Positions 22,420-33,404 of a stretch of DNA of 64,000 nucleotides are shown piece by piece (positions within the stretch are counted from its first letter, which is position 1; every line of letters begins with the position of its first letter). Made by a program: the position numbers and the translations under genes. The stretch is from Phytophthora quininea (lineage: Eukaryota > Oomycota > Peronosporomycetes > Peronosporales > Peronosporaceae). The notes under the pieces are model-generated. The model did no database searches. It saw only the letters and a program-made list of their open reading frames with translations, and had not been told where the DNA came from. Location: contig JAAVTG010000001.1 in the NCBI GenBank assembly GCA_011947345.1, forward strand, positions 1 to 64,000, written 5' to 3'.

Positions 22420-23939
22420 ATGCCTCCGTCCCCGAACGGCAACCACGCCACCGACTACGCTATCGCGCTGTCTCCCGCCGACGATGTCCAGGAGCTGAGC
22501 ATCGAGAAGCGAGCCATCGCCGCCCGCTGGATCGTGTACTCGTCCGTGGGCATCGCCATGCTCGAGGCCTTCCATTACGGTTGGTCGAGTCACCAGATCA
22601 ATCTGCACAAGTTCCACAACACGGAGGACTGCGCAGTCCGCCCGGTCGTGGAGGGCACGTGCATCATGTTCCCGGGCCACACCAAAACGACGTGGACGCT
22701 GCTGTCGAACGCATGGATTGTCGGTGGCATGGTCGGCAGCTTCCTCTCGGGCTACCCGTCCAACAAATTCGGTCGCCGCAAAACGCTGCGCTTCAACACG
22801 GTCATCATGGTGCTGGCGTCGGTCATCCAGGTGCTGGCCCCGACCGCGGCCTGGTTCGGCTTTGGCCGGTTCGTGGCCGGCATCGCCAACGGAATCGCCA
22901 TGGCCGTGGTCAACACGTTCCTGAGCGAGATCTCGACCCCGCACAACCGTCACGCGCTCGGCACCAACACGCACCTGGCCGCGACGTTGGGCATCTTGGG
23001 CGTGGCCACGACGTTCTGGTACTGGAACACGACGTCAGGTTTCAGATGGATCGCTGGCATCCCCATCGTGTTGGCCGCCGGCTACCTGGTGACGTCGTAC
23101 TTCTTCATGGTCGAGAGTCCGGTCTGGTTGGTGGCGCGCGGCAAGGAGGACGAGGCCGAAAAGGAGATCGCCCGTTTGTACGGCAAGGAGAATGTGGACG
23201 CCATTATGAGCTGGATCCAGTCCCGCCACGATCGCAGCAAGCTGCCGTCTACGGTCAGTGGTGAGCCGAAGCTGTGGCCGAGAGCCCGTGGACGATCATG
23301 AGCAAGGCCAAGTACCGCAAGCAACTGATGGTGGCGCTCGGGCTCACGTGCATCAACCAGCTCGTGGGTATCAACGCCGTTTTCTGGTACTCGTCGTCCA
23401 TCTTGACGGATGCCGGCATCCCGGACGCGCGGCTGGGCGTGGTCATCATCGACATCCTGAATGTGGTGCCGGTGCCCATCGCCGCTTACGCGACGCAGTT
23501 CCTGCCGAAGCGCGCCATGCTGCTCTGGGGCATCTTTGTCATGGCGCTGTGCTGCGTGGGCATGACGCTGTCGATGGTCTATAACGTCGGGTGGCTGTCC
23601 GTCGTGATGCTCGGCATCTACGTGGTGGGTTACGACGTGAGCATCGGTCCGCTGCTGTGGCCCATGATCGCCGAGTTCTTCCCGGACTCGGCGCGCGGAG
23701 CTGCCGTAGGCATCTGCGTGTTCCTCAAGTGGATGTGCGCACTGATCATCGGCATCGCCTTTCCGTACGTGCAGGAGGCCATCACAGACTACAGCTTCAT
23801 GCCGTTCCTGTGCACGACCATCCTGTCGATCGTCTTCATCTACTTCATGGTGCCCGAGACGTCGGACCTGACGATCGCCGAGATCCAAAGCGGCTTCCGC
23901 GGCGACCAGAACCAGCACTCGGTCAAGAGCCAGCAGTAG
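22420..23939 (+). CDS. MFS sugar (glucose) transporter, copy 1
   Basis: The ATG at 22420 opens a roughly 506-residue, 12-helix sugar porter of the GLUT-like family in the plasma membrane. Landmarks: WIVYSSVGIAMLEAFHYGW (helix 1), GYPSNKFGRRKTLRF (the loop 2-3 GRR motif), ESPVWLVARGKEDEAEKE (the PESPRWL-type motif after helix 6), CINQLVGINAVFWYSSSI (helix 7 sugar-binding motif) and VPETSDLTIAEIQ (the C-terminal PET motif). The frame breaks once, in the central loop at GG about 23275; one added G reads KLWAESPWTI and restores all of the second half. It lies in the loop between the inverted-repeat arms, with a diverged convergent paralog beyond the right arm. Confidence 0.85.
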
Positions 23940-24082
23940 GTTGAGGTCAGTGCAGCGGAGAGTCAATGTTGTAAGCCTGCACCAATATATTTCGTTGCGC
24001 CCCGACGTGGTGTTTATATTGCCGATTAATTTCACCCAGCAGCACATTAAACTACTCGTCTGACGTGCTTGTCGCCGGGCAG

Positions 24083-25441
24083 GCCGAGGTTCACGTTCGC
24101 GGTCGCGCCAGACCACCGTTCCATCCCCGCCGAGACGCACACTGCTGTCCTATCCGCTGCTGCGCGCCACATTGGTTCAAACACTGGCTGTTGAGTGAGA
24201 TTAACGCCCACCACTCTAACAATGTAGTGGTTGATTTCGACGGCCAGGCGCGTGATCTCGGTCCACAGCTCCTTCCCCCGCCGAGACTCGCGCTGTGTCT
24301 GCGTAGTCTACGCGCCTGGTTTCAAACGCATCGAGAATTGTTGGAGATTAACGCTAATCGCTCTAATCGCAGGCAGATTGAATTAATGCCTGCAGCACGC
24401 GAGATTAAATAGTCGAGCAATCCTTGAGCGGGGCACTCTCAGAGAGGTGAGGCGAGGCCACGCTTCAACGATCTGAAGCTAGAGACGGGACCCGCGGTGC
24501 GAGCAAGTCGGGCGCTCGGCTCAGGATCGGCACCGCACCTCTACGGCTGCTGCTGCTGCGTGGATCGAGTACGTGTGGCGTTCCGAGGAAACCAGTCACC
24601 GAATGCGTGACCGGGCAGCTTCAACGACGCTCCAGTGGCGACGGCCGTTTTGGCCGCGCCCAGCACTGCCATTTACGTATGCAAAACCGATCAACAAGCC
24701 GCTTGATCGAAGCAGCCTAGCACGTCCACTAATCACGCTCGCTCCACTCATCAAGGGCTGCTTGAGCCAGGCGGGATCGCAGCTCGAGATGGTTGTTGCA
24801 GCTCAAGAAGGAACTTCCAGTTCGAGAGGATACTTCGAGGAGAAGTTCAAGGAGGAGTTCTCAAAACTGGAAGTGCAGGTCTCCCTTGAACTTTCCGGGA
24901 GCTGAAGCTGGTCGCGCGAGCTTGGGTAGTAGTACAATGAGATGCAGAGCGCTGTGAGAACCCCATCGAAGCTGCATGTGACGCTGCTGCATCGCACCGC
25001 CGAACGCATTGATCGAGTTCGAGTTTAACAAACTTCCAGGCGATGCTGGACCGCGCTCGATAGACGGGCCGTTCAAGCACTCCAGGAATCGATCAGGACG
25101 TTTTGAAGTTCAAGGGCGGCTCGGCTCGGCTCGGCATGGCCTCGAATAGAATTGCTCTCCGCTCGCCTGTAGCACTAAAGCTTGCTGGACTCGACGATCC
25201 ATTCAGCCAGGATGCTGTCACTGGAGTTTGAGCGAACGGCAAAAGCTGTTTGATCCACCAAGTTTCTCTTTGGCAACCGAGTCCCGGGTTCGAGACGACG
25301 ACTTCGAGGATGCTTTCGATTCCAGCGATCTCGCGCGTGCGAGCCCTGGAGCAGTTCCCATAGAAAAGTCGTTCGGGCGGTCCAGGAGCGCTGTCAGCAA
25401 GCCTTGAAGTTCAAGATCGAGAGCAGTTGTTTTTCGAGGGT
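24083..25441 (-). repeat. Long inverted repeat, right arm
   Basis: This is the reverse complement of the left arm. It sits between the 3' ends of the two convergent sugar-transporter genes, beginning about 140 bases after the first stop codon and ending about 120 bases before the second. No target-site duplication was found when comparing the bases just outside the two arms. Confidence 0.9.
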
Positions 25442-25561
25442 GCGGCAGTGTTTTTCGAAGAGCCACTGGAACCTATGACACAGGAATTGATGCTGCCTTT
25501 AACGACTTCGATGGCGCTTTACAAAACGTATATTATCAACACACTCACAGCTAGGACTTGC

Positions 25562-27089
25562 CTAGTTCTGGCTCTTGTTCGAATGCATGCTGTGCTCGCT
25601 TCGGAATCCGTCCTGGATCTCCGCGATCGTCAAGTCCGACGTCTCGGGCACCATGAAGTAGATGAAAATGATCGACAGGATGGTAGACCCCAGGAAGGGG
25701 TGAAACTGTAGTTAGTGATGGCCTCCTCCACGTACGGGAAGCCAATGCCCACAATCAGCGAGCAGATCCACTTCATGGTGATGCAAATGCCGACGGCCGC
25801 ACCACGCGCCGAATCCGGGAAGAGCTCGGCGACGATAGGCCACAGCAGTGGGCCGATGCTCAGGTCGTAGCCCACCACAAACAAACCCAAGAACACAATA
25901 GACAGCCACCCAACGCTGTAGACCAGCGAGAACGTCATGCCGATGCAGCACAACACCATGAGGAAGATGCCGGCGATTAGCATCGTGCGCTTGCGCATGA
26001 CCTTGGTCAGAGCGGCGGCGATCGGCACCGGGATGACGTTGAGAGCATCAATGACCATGAGACCTACACGCGAGTCGGAAATGCCGGCGTCTTTCAGGAT
26101 CGACGACGAGTAGAAGAACACGGCGTTGATACCCACAAGCTGGTTGATGCAGGTCAAGCCCAACGCGATGATCAGTGGCTTGCGGAACTTGGACTTGGTC
26201 AGGATCGTCCAGTTGCTCTCGGTGTGGACCTTGTCGGATGCGTTGCTGAGCATCGATGGCAGCTTGGAGCGACGGTCGTTAGCTTGGATCCAGCTCATGA
26301 GCAGACTGACGTTGTCCTTGCCGTACAGACGACCGAGCTCCTTCTCAGCCTCAGCGTCCTTGCCGTTGGCCACCAGCCACACGGGACTTTCGACCATGAA
26401 GAAAACGACAGGAATACGAACCCACCAGCAAACACGATCGGCATGCCGGCGATCCAACGGAAACCCGAGGTCGTGTTCCAGTACCAGAACGTCGTCGCTA
26501 CGCCAAAGATACCCAACGTCGCGGCCAAGTGCGTGTTGGTTCCCAATGCGTGCCGGTTGTGTGGGGTCGAGATCTCATTGAGGAAAGTATTCACCACCGC
26601 CATCGCCACACCATTCGCGACACCAGTCACGAACCGACCGACCGAGAACCATGTCGGGTTGTTGGCCACCACTTGGATGACCGACCCCAACACCATGATG
26701 ATGGCGTTGAACCGCAGCGTCGTGCGACGACCGAATTTGTTGGACGGGAAGCCCGACAGCAGACTGCCAAACATTCCGCCGACGATCCACGCGTTCACCA
26801 GCAGCGTCCACGTCGTCTTGGTGTGCCCGGGGAACATCAAACACGTGCCTTCCTCAATGGGTCGCGCATTACACTGTTTGGTGTTGCTGAAGGTGCTGAG
26901 GTTGACTTGCGAGTTGGACCAACCGTAGTGGAAGGCCTCGAGCATGGCGATGGCGACGGACGAGTACACGATCCAGGTCGGCTTCAACGAGCGCTGCTCA
27001 CCCTCGAACTGCGGGTAGTCGTCTTGGACGTTGATCGGTGGCGTCTCGACGACCGCATAGCCATTGCGGGGCGACTGGGTCAACGACAT
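25562..27089 (-). CDS. MFS sugar (glucose) transporter, copy 2
   Basis: The ATG at 27089 opens MSLTQSPRNGYAVVETPP, followed by the same 12-helix architecture as copy 1: WIVYSSVAIAMLEAFHYGW, GFPSNKFGRRTTLRF, ESPVWLVANGKDAEAEKE, CINQLVGINAVFFYSSSI, FPDSARGAAVGIC, VPETSDLTIAEIQ and a SNKSQN end. The paralogs differ throughout, so the duplication is old compared with the inverted repeat beside it. Two frame breaks lie at AAAA 26402-26405 and GGGG 25697-25700; adding one base at each joins the three segments into a full-length protein. The predicted role is hexose uptake by proton symport or facilitated transport, which the sequence cannot separate. Confidence 0.83.
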
Positions 27090-27132
27090 CTTGGAACTGC
27101 GAGGGATTCTTGGAGCTTCCGGTGTCGAGAGC

Positions 27133-27148
27133 GAATTGCAAAGTGATC
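27133..27148 (-). promoter_or_regulatory. Oomycete core promoter of transporter copy 2
   Basis: Read on the minus strand this is GATCACTTTGCAATTC, close to the core consensus GCTCATTYYNCAWTTT, with its downstream end about 44 bases before the ATG at 27089. The counterpart in copy 1 is the same to within a few bases, so the promoter core is conserved between the paralogs. Confidence 0.7.
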
Positions 27149-27765
27149 GAGCGTATTGAGATCGGCGGAGGGCTCTTAGCTACCGTGGTCTGTCCACGCT
27201 CGAAGGAAATCGTACCATCGGGAAAGGACCGAGTTGGCGCGTCATGCACGGCACGGTTTCTGCTGACACTGTCATGCCGCCGTTAATACTCGGAGCAGCT
27301 TTAGTCGGGGATGCCTGCCACCGCACTGCAACCACTCATCAAGCTTCAACACAGGTTTCTGAAGCAAAAGGAGGCCTGGCTCATTGGTTCGTACGATCTT
27401 TACGCCGTTCAACGATGGTGAGCCAGCTCCGATCCCCTGGCTCACTGGCAGACAACCAAGCAGTGGTGACAGCGTTCATATTCGCTAATACCTGTACTGA
27501 CTGACACCTTGGTTTGCAGTTCCAGTCAAAGTATTCCGTCCTCGAATCGAACCAGTTTGCAAGCATGCTGTGCCTTTATCGGCCGCATTTGCCTCTTTGA
27601 AATGGCTGACAATGGGGACGTGGTAAAACGCAGTTTCCCAGTCTTCTCCTACTAACGGTACGATCCAGCTCGGCTTGGTTCTCTCATTTCTCAACTCGCA
27701 CCGCAACGAAGACGTTGGCTGTGTTTTCTTTTGTCAAGACGTTTGTTGGGAAAGTTGTGTCCACG
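27149..27765. other. Shared upstream region of two divergent genes
   Basis: No gene is supported here. It separates the transporter (minus) from family copy 5 (plus) and should hold upstream regulatory sequence for both. Confidence 0.4.
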
Positions 27766-28758
27766 ATGGCCAAGTCAACCGATTTCGAGGTGAAGGGGTG
27801 ACGATGTTCGCCCCACCGCCATCGACGACCTACCGCTACGTGATCTCTCTCAAGAGCGGAAAAGCGAACATTTGGATGGAGGATCGCTCCAGCAAAAGCA
27901 ATGGTGAGTCGCCAGAGGTCTTGCAATAGGGGTCTAACCTCATGAGGTTGATGACGTGGAATTGGCCAGGCAATCGGGGTTTCTGAGCAAGGACGACTAC
28001 GTTACGGCTGCAAACGTCTTCGTGGACGCAACAGCAGCGGATTACGTTTTGGTATGACACTTGAGAGAGCCAATGTCACCACGACTAACAGCTTTGTTCT
28101 CGGTGCTTTAAGTAATCCCTGGAGTGTTCGCTGGAGGGTAATGACGAGGCCCAGCGCGAATTGACTCCGCTCAAAGGCGACAAGCTTCGACTCGATCTGA
28201 GCTTGAAGATCCGTTTGCTGCGATCGGAGCGCCTGATCAGCTACACTTTCGAGCAACAGCCAGTGGCCGTTGAGCGCTTTGATATTCTCGAGTCGAAGCT
28301 GAAAGACCAGCAAGAAGAGCTGGAAAACTCCGAGGCCAAGTCGGCAACATTGAGGCCGTTTATCTCTACGCGGAAAGCCAGTCGTGGTCTTCTACGAAGC
28401 TCGTTTGGAATCGGTTAAACTCGGATCATTTCGAGCTGACGGGAGAAAATACCTCGATTCGGTTCCTTGTGTCGGGCGTGTATGCTGTTGGGGCCCTCGT
28501 GAACCATGTGCCGACCCAAAGCAGTGGGCGGATTGAGCTACAAAGGATGGTGCCCAGCTCCAATATGCGGCAACTAGTGCTGCTTCACACTACGACACCT
28601 ACAACGGGAGACACCAGAACTCTTCCCACCAAACCAGCACCTCGCTCATGAGCATATTTCGCATTGAGAAGAGTGCCGATGTTGCAATCGTGTGCACGGG
28701 AACGTCAATAGCTTTGAGCACCACTTCATACTTGACGGCAATGCGCATTGGCACTTGA
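27766..28758 (+). CDS. Unnamed oomycete family, copy 5
   Basis: The ATG at 27766 gives MAKSTDFEV. One added base in GGGG 27795-27798 leads into GVTMFAPPPSTTYRYVISL and the signature KANIWMEDRSSKSNG. Later exons read VFVDATAADYVL, LKQSLECSLEGNDEAQ, ELTPLKGDKLRLDLSLKIRL, FEQQPVAVERFDILESKLKD and QQEELEN. The C-terminal domain contains NSDHFELTGENTSIRFLVSG, VYAVGALVNHVPTQ, SSGRIELQRM, SHYDTYNGRHQNSS, SLMSIFRIEKSADVAIVCTG and SYLTAMRIGT before the stop at 28758. This spacing of short strands, with a final serine-rich turn and hydrophobic strand, resembles C1q/TNF-like jelly rolls. It is the only plus-strand member, on the far side of the transporters. Confidence 0.6.
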
Positions 28759-28961
28759 ATTTGAGGGCAATTGACGTCAAAGTTTGATTTCGATTTTTCC
28801 AGCAGCGTACACGACAGCAGAAGCATTGGAATCGAAGCAAATGAGGGAATTCGTTAACCGCGATGAAGTATTAATACATGCTGGTCCATTTGGATCGTCG
28901 ATGCGTCGATGTTTCTTTGTAAAAGCGGCCAAGCTGATGTAGACATCCTCAGTTTCTGATC
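28759..28961. other. Short spacer
   Basis: No gene is supported between family copy 5 and the decayed ankyrin gene. Confidence 0.4.
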
Positions 28962-29692
28962 ATGGAAGTTAGAGCTGAGGTCAATGCAGTAGATGCTGGT
29001 GAGAGGACGGCGTTAGTGTGTCTGTGCGAGTCTGATAATGCCGATGTGGAGGCGGTAAAGTTTATGGTTATCACTGCCGGAGCTAATGTCAACGTGGTCG
29101 CTAAGAGTGGACTGACAACGTTAATGGATCTTGGCGTGTACCGCAAATCCTGATGTAGAGCTGTTGAAGGCTCTTGTGGTAGATGGAGGAGCCGAAACAG
29201 AAGCAGTAGATGGTGAAGGATAGACAGCGTTGATGCATCTCTGCGAGTCTGGGAAGGCCAACGTGGAGATGCTGCAATTTCTAGTTGTGGATCTTGAAGT
29301 GGGTGTCAATGCAGCCTGTTGTGACGGCTGGACAGCGTTGATGTGTCTCTGCGGGTCTGACAAGATGCTGGATAAGGGAAGTTTAAGTAGTTGGTTGTGG
29401 ATCGCGGAGCTGGTGGCAGCACTGTAGATGTGACAGAAGAACAGCGTTAATGTATCTCTCTCGCTATTCAAATACTGACGTTGAAGCTTTGAGGGTTTGC
29501 GGAGCCACCGTCGATGCTGTCGACAAAGACGGACAAGATGTGGGCAGCGAATCGCGGGATTACCAAGATTGTGGAACTATTGTTGCTCATGGATGCGGAC
29601 CCAAGCATTATTGATAAGTATCAGAAGACTGCACGAGGTTATACGGCCCAACATGCCCTTAAAGACGTGCAAGAACTGCTCTCTACAAGATG
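28962..29692 (+). pseudogene. Decayed ankyrin-repeat gene
   Basis: Ankyrin units are recognisable in more than one frame: VNAVDAGERTALVCLCESDN, MVITAGANVNVVAKSGLTTL, DGWTALMCLCGSDK, and a terminal ANRGITKIVELLLLMDADPS, IIDKYQKTARGYTAQHALKD, VQELLSTR ending at 29692. In-frame stops (for example just before 29230) and frame changes separate them. The C-terminal unit (DKYQKTARGYT...) parallels the end of the ankyrin block in the 60-kb kinase gene ([20 protein letters not shown]), so this may be a relic of the same gene family without the kinase. Confidence 0.55.
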
Positions 29693-29726
29693 ACTTTTCA
29701 TCCAAGCGCATGGTCACGACTGTCGC

Positions 29727-31690
29727 TTATATTGGCACTTCATCAGGTACAGCCCTCCAATATTTATCCCGTGGTCGGCGGAAGAAGACTCTCCGAAGAA
29801 CTTGCGGAGCTGCAAAGGCGAAGATGAGGGTGGGGACATTTTGATTCAACCCACACAGCGATGATGTTGATTGAGCACCTTCAGTCTCCAGTTTTTTCCT
29901 TGGAGAATCTCTGGTAGCTAGCAGGAAAACCATTTTACGTTCCATAGCAAGTGGTTGACGAAGTTGGTTAATCGGCTCAAGGTGGTGTTTCCTGAATTTG
30001 GCAAGCTGTAGACAAATCTTGACAGGAACCACGATGTCGACGTATTCCAGTCTTCGGTTCACGTCTACCATTTCCAAAAGCAAGTCGGTGGTGGCTTGTT
30101 TGCCGATGAAATTGGTTGCTGTACCATTTTCTGACTCCGGGAATCTTAAAGGCATACACGCAATCGGCGCACGCAGATTGAAACTGAGCTACTTTTTGTC
30201 ACTCAACTCACTTGAAAGTGTGCGGATATCTCCTCTCCAGTTGGTACGAAGTGAAGGAAGTCGTTTATGAGTGTGATAATAACTAAAATCGAGTCGAGTC
30301 TCGATATTAGGCCCTCCGTACAACACCAGCTCCTCCATATGTGGACAACTGCGTAGTATGATGTTGCCGTCCAACGTCGTTATTCCTTGGAAACTGATTG
30401 CTAATACCTTTGACGACGGCCCAACCAGTTCTAGGAAGCGCGGCAATCCGTCTAAATTCATGGTCTCGTACTTGTTAAACGCGATAGTTAACAACTCTAA
30501 GGTCATCGAACTGGTTTCCACGCTGAAGTTACCATCAAATTGGAGGTTGGCTCGCTTCACTTGGCAATACCCGTAACCAGGAACTACTGCATTTATCCAG
30601 GGACTCTCTCCATCATCGCTAAACACTCGATCCCAAGAATTATTTGGCAAATTTAAATCCTCGGAGTTGAGAGCGAGTTGCTTGTGGCTGCCTACCTGAC
30701 ATCGAAGTGACGGATTATTTACAAGTCGCGCGGGTCTCCCACCGCTCTGACTTTTAGGCAATTGACACAACTCTTCTTCTGGCTTATCATACGTCAGCAC
30801 GGATGAAAAAGCCTCCGTGTGTCCTGTGGCCATGCTCTGAATTCCAATCAGTGCGAAAGATTCCAACACAGCATTTGTGCGCGCTCGCCTGGAAAACAAT
30901 GAATGCGCCATCCATCTCCACCACTGCCTGCTCTGTGACTGATTATTGGATGTCAATTCCAATTGCATCGATCGTTTCCTTGCTGTCTGGTTGGATTCTA
31001 ACGCCGAGCAGATTGCCCCAAGCTCGGAATCCTCAACGTTTCGTCACATTCCAAGTGGACCGTTCCTAGTTGATGACCTTCGCTGCTCGTGTGGAAAATG
31101 TTCGCCAGAAGTTGACCCAACACGTTCCTCGACTCGCGTTTATCCGTTCTTAGTTCATCATCCAAACCCATCCACATCGACAACTGCGAGAACCAAACAT
31201 TTTCAAGCCGCATGATGTTCATCACCTCCGTGATGTCAGGCTTGATCATGAAGTCATGCAATTCTGCAACCATCGGCTCAATGACGGAAGTGCATCGTAA
31301 GGGACCCGATGGCGTTATGACCTTGTTAACTTCCTCAATCTTCCAGATATCGTAGAGCACGCTCATGCGCTCATGGCGTCAGACACATCTACCTCTGTGC
31401 TCCGGTTAGCTGAGAATTTGAGTCGGATGGGAATCGTGATATCCAGCGTTGTCTCGTTACTGATCTCAGCAATTCTCTTTAATGCATCCAAGTACACGTA
31501 CTTTTGTCTGGGATTGGAATGAAAGGCCGAGCAAGATCGTAGTCGGTCCCAAAATCCACTCCGTTGTAAGGACCACTCGGGAGTAATAGGAAGCGAGGAG
31601 AAATCTCGCTCTCGAATTCTCCTTCATCTTCGATAAAAATGGACTACCGATTGATGATTGATGGGGCAAGCTAAACACGAACGAGATCAT
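29727..31690 (-). CDS. LRR-like (RNI-type) oomycete protein, gene A
   Basis: This is a paralog of the gene at 33.4-35.8 kb. The N-terminal part includes DALKRIAEISNETTLDITI and IEPMVAELHDFMIKPDITEV. The middle part has irregular leucine-rich units (LELLTIAFNKYETMNLDGLP, ILRSCPHMEELVLYGGPNIE). The C-terminus contains NRRLEYVDIVVP and ends with FAFAAPQVLRRVFFRR. No F-box, kinase or signal peptide was found. The coding sequence is spread over at least four frame segments, and some joins are likely introns or single-base slips. The fold is inferred from LxxLxLxxC-type spacing; function is unknown. It is transcribed divergently from the ankyrin gene that starts at 31718. Confidence 0.5.
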
Positions 31691-31717
31691 TCGTCAAACA
31701 ACATAATTTCCTGAGCT

Positions 31718-33325
31718 ATGGGTAGTTCTCGAGCAGCAACTCGCGCTATCTGTCGATCGTGCTTGCCCAACCAAGATGGATCATTGCCGCATGTGGTTCA
31801 GCGAATTGATGACTATCTTGACGATTTCTTCGACCAACGCGTTTTCGTTGCCGCCTGTGAGCGTGGGGCTCCAGTAGACATCTTGGAATTTTATCTCGAG
31901 CGTACGACACCAAACTGGATGGAGGCCGTGAATGCAGCAGCCAGAAGTGGCCACCTCAACGTTCTTCAGTGGATATTGACGAAGTACAACGATGATCTCG
32001 GGCCGTGGGATGCAGATTTCGATGAAGCTACTGATCTAGCCTGCCGGTTTGGCCACCTCGAAGTCGCAGAGTGGCTGCGACGGTATTGGCCTCAGGATCA
32101 CGACAGTCCGATCGACTTTGCATCTATCAACGGACACTTTGACATTGTGAAAAGGTTTCATTGCGTCGCACACGGAGCTTCTTGCAGGTACGCGTACACG
32201 AACGCAGCGGGAGGCGGGCATTTTGAAATCGTCAAGTGGCTGCACAAGAATTGCATTAGCGACCTCATCGGCTACGAGGCCAAGCGAATTACGCCTGTCA
32301 TTGACTATGCTGCCCAGAAAGGAGGTATCGTAATTGCACAATGGCTGCTTGATAATACCAACGCTTCTTGTTCGAAGCTAGGTGTTGAATGGGCTGCTGC
32401 AAACGGGCATTTAGAAATGGTGAAATGGCTTCACAGATATTTTAGCGACAAATTCACAGCGGGAGCAATGGACTCTGCTGGTGGGGCTGGTCAGCTGGAA
32501 ATTGTCAAGTGGCTGCATCAGAATCGCACAGAAGGATGTACGAAGTGGGCAATGGATTATGCTGCAGGCGATGGGCATCTCGAAATGTTGCACGAGAATC
32601 GAACGGAAGGATTCTCGACCAACACGATCGAATTTGCCACCTCTAAAGGAAACCTGCCTGTACTGCGCTGGCTGTACGAGTGTCAACCCGCAGCTTTCTC
32701 TCGAAGAGGTACTCTGATGGAGTTTGCTGTGCGAAATGGTCATCTCAATGTTGTTAGATGGCTGCACGAGCAGCACTTCGATGAATGCTTTGCCGATATA
32801 GTGATCAGCGCAGCGTGGAGAGGCTTTCTGGATGTTGTCCGCTGCGTTTTCGACAGCAACATCAACCAAGATTGCGGCGCTGAGTTGCGCCGTGCTGTTG
32901 ACGACGGACACATCGAAGTTATCAAGCTGCTAATCACCTCGGAAGGTCCGGCTTCGTATGCCGTGTACAGTGGCAAAGGGATCGATTTCTACGTTGTTAA
33001 TTTACTAAATGGTGCAGACCAATGCCGATGGAAGGCATCTTCGCAGCATGAGCAAACGACTCGAGAAATGGTGGAATTACTAGCATGGTTCTACGAGAAG
33101 AATCACGACGGATGCTTCTCTCGATTGGTGGAGTTGATGTTGGAACGAGGCTATCAGAGACTCGTGCACCAGTTTTTCGTGTCCCAAGACAACGTTGATT
33201 TCCTCAAGCACATTAAGCTAGCGATTCAGTACCGAAGAACTTCGTTGACGAGATGGCTTATAAGAAACTACCCTGACTTGGATGTTGATACAGCCCTCTC
33301 TTTGGTGAAACCACAATCTGGATAG
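31718..33325 (+). CDS. Ankyrin-repeat protein (oomycete VKWLHEN type)
   Basis: This is one uninterrupted 535-codon frame, the cleanest accessory gene in the window. It begins MGSSRAATRAICRSCLPNQD and continues with about a dozen repeats of 30-40 residues of the form GHxxIVKWLHxN (for example AARSGHLNVLQWILTKYND, ACRFGHLEVAEWLRRY, AAGGGHFEIVKWLHKN, ANGHLEMVKWLHRYFSDKF). These are the ankyrin-like repeats, with a conserved tryptophan, that are expanded in oomycetes. No kinase, signal peptide or membrane segment is present. They probably form a protein-interaction scaffold; the partner is unknown. It lies between two paralogous LRR-like genes on the other strand. Confidence 0.85.
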   Translation: MGSSRAATRAICRSCLPNQDGSLPHVVQRIDDYLDDFFDQRVFVAACERGAPVDILEFYLERTTPNWMEAVNAAARSGHLNVLQWILTKYNDDLGPWDADFDEATDLACRFGHLEVAEWLRRYWPQDHDSPIDFASINGHFDIVKRFHCVAHGASCRYAYTNAAGGGHFEIVKWLHKNCISDLIGYEAKRITPVIDYAAQKGGIVIAQWLLDNTNASCSKLGVEWAAANGHLEMVKWLHRYFSDKFTAGAMDSAGGAGQLEIVKWLHQNRTEGCTKWAMDYAAGDGHLEMLHENRTEGFSTNTIEFATSKGNLPVLRWLYECQPAAFSRRGTLMEFAVRNGHLNVVRWLHEQHFDECFADIVISAAWRGFLDVVRCVFDSNINQDCGAELRRAVDDGHIEVIKLLITSEGPASYAVYSGKGIDFYVVNLLNGADQCRWKASSQHEQTTREMVELLAWFYEKNHDGCFSRLVELMLERGYQRLVHQFFVSQDNVDFLKHIKLAIQYRRTSLTRWLIRNYPDLDVDTALSLVKPQSG

Positions 33326-33404
33326 AGCAAGGCATGTACGGGAATCGAAGTGCTGCTGATTCTTTCTGAAAGCCTTCGAGTGTCCGTGCTTTATCAATTG
33401 TTAA

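Noticed and set aside
22581..23264. Long alternative-frame ORFs across the transporter gene
   Set aside because: They are Gly/Arg/His-rich shadows of the transporter reading frame.
23250..23300. An intron to explain the frame change in transporter copy 1
   Set aside because: Any GT-AG pair available there spans only about 20-25 bases, too short to splice; one base in the GG run explains the change better.
20814..25441. A classical TIR transposon with target duplication
   Set aside because: The bases just outside the two arms (ending GTCAGCGAG and starting GCGGCAGTG) do not match, so no target duplication supports simple transposition.
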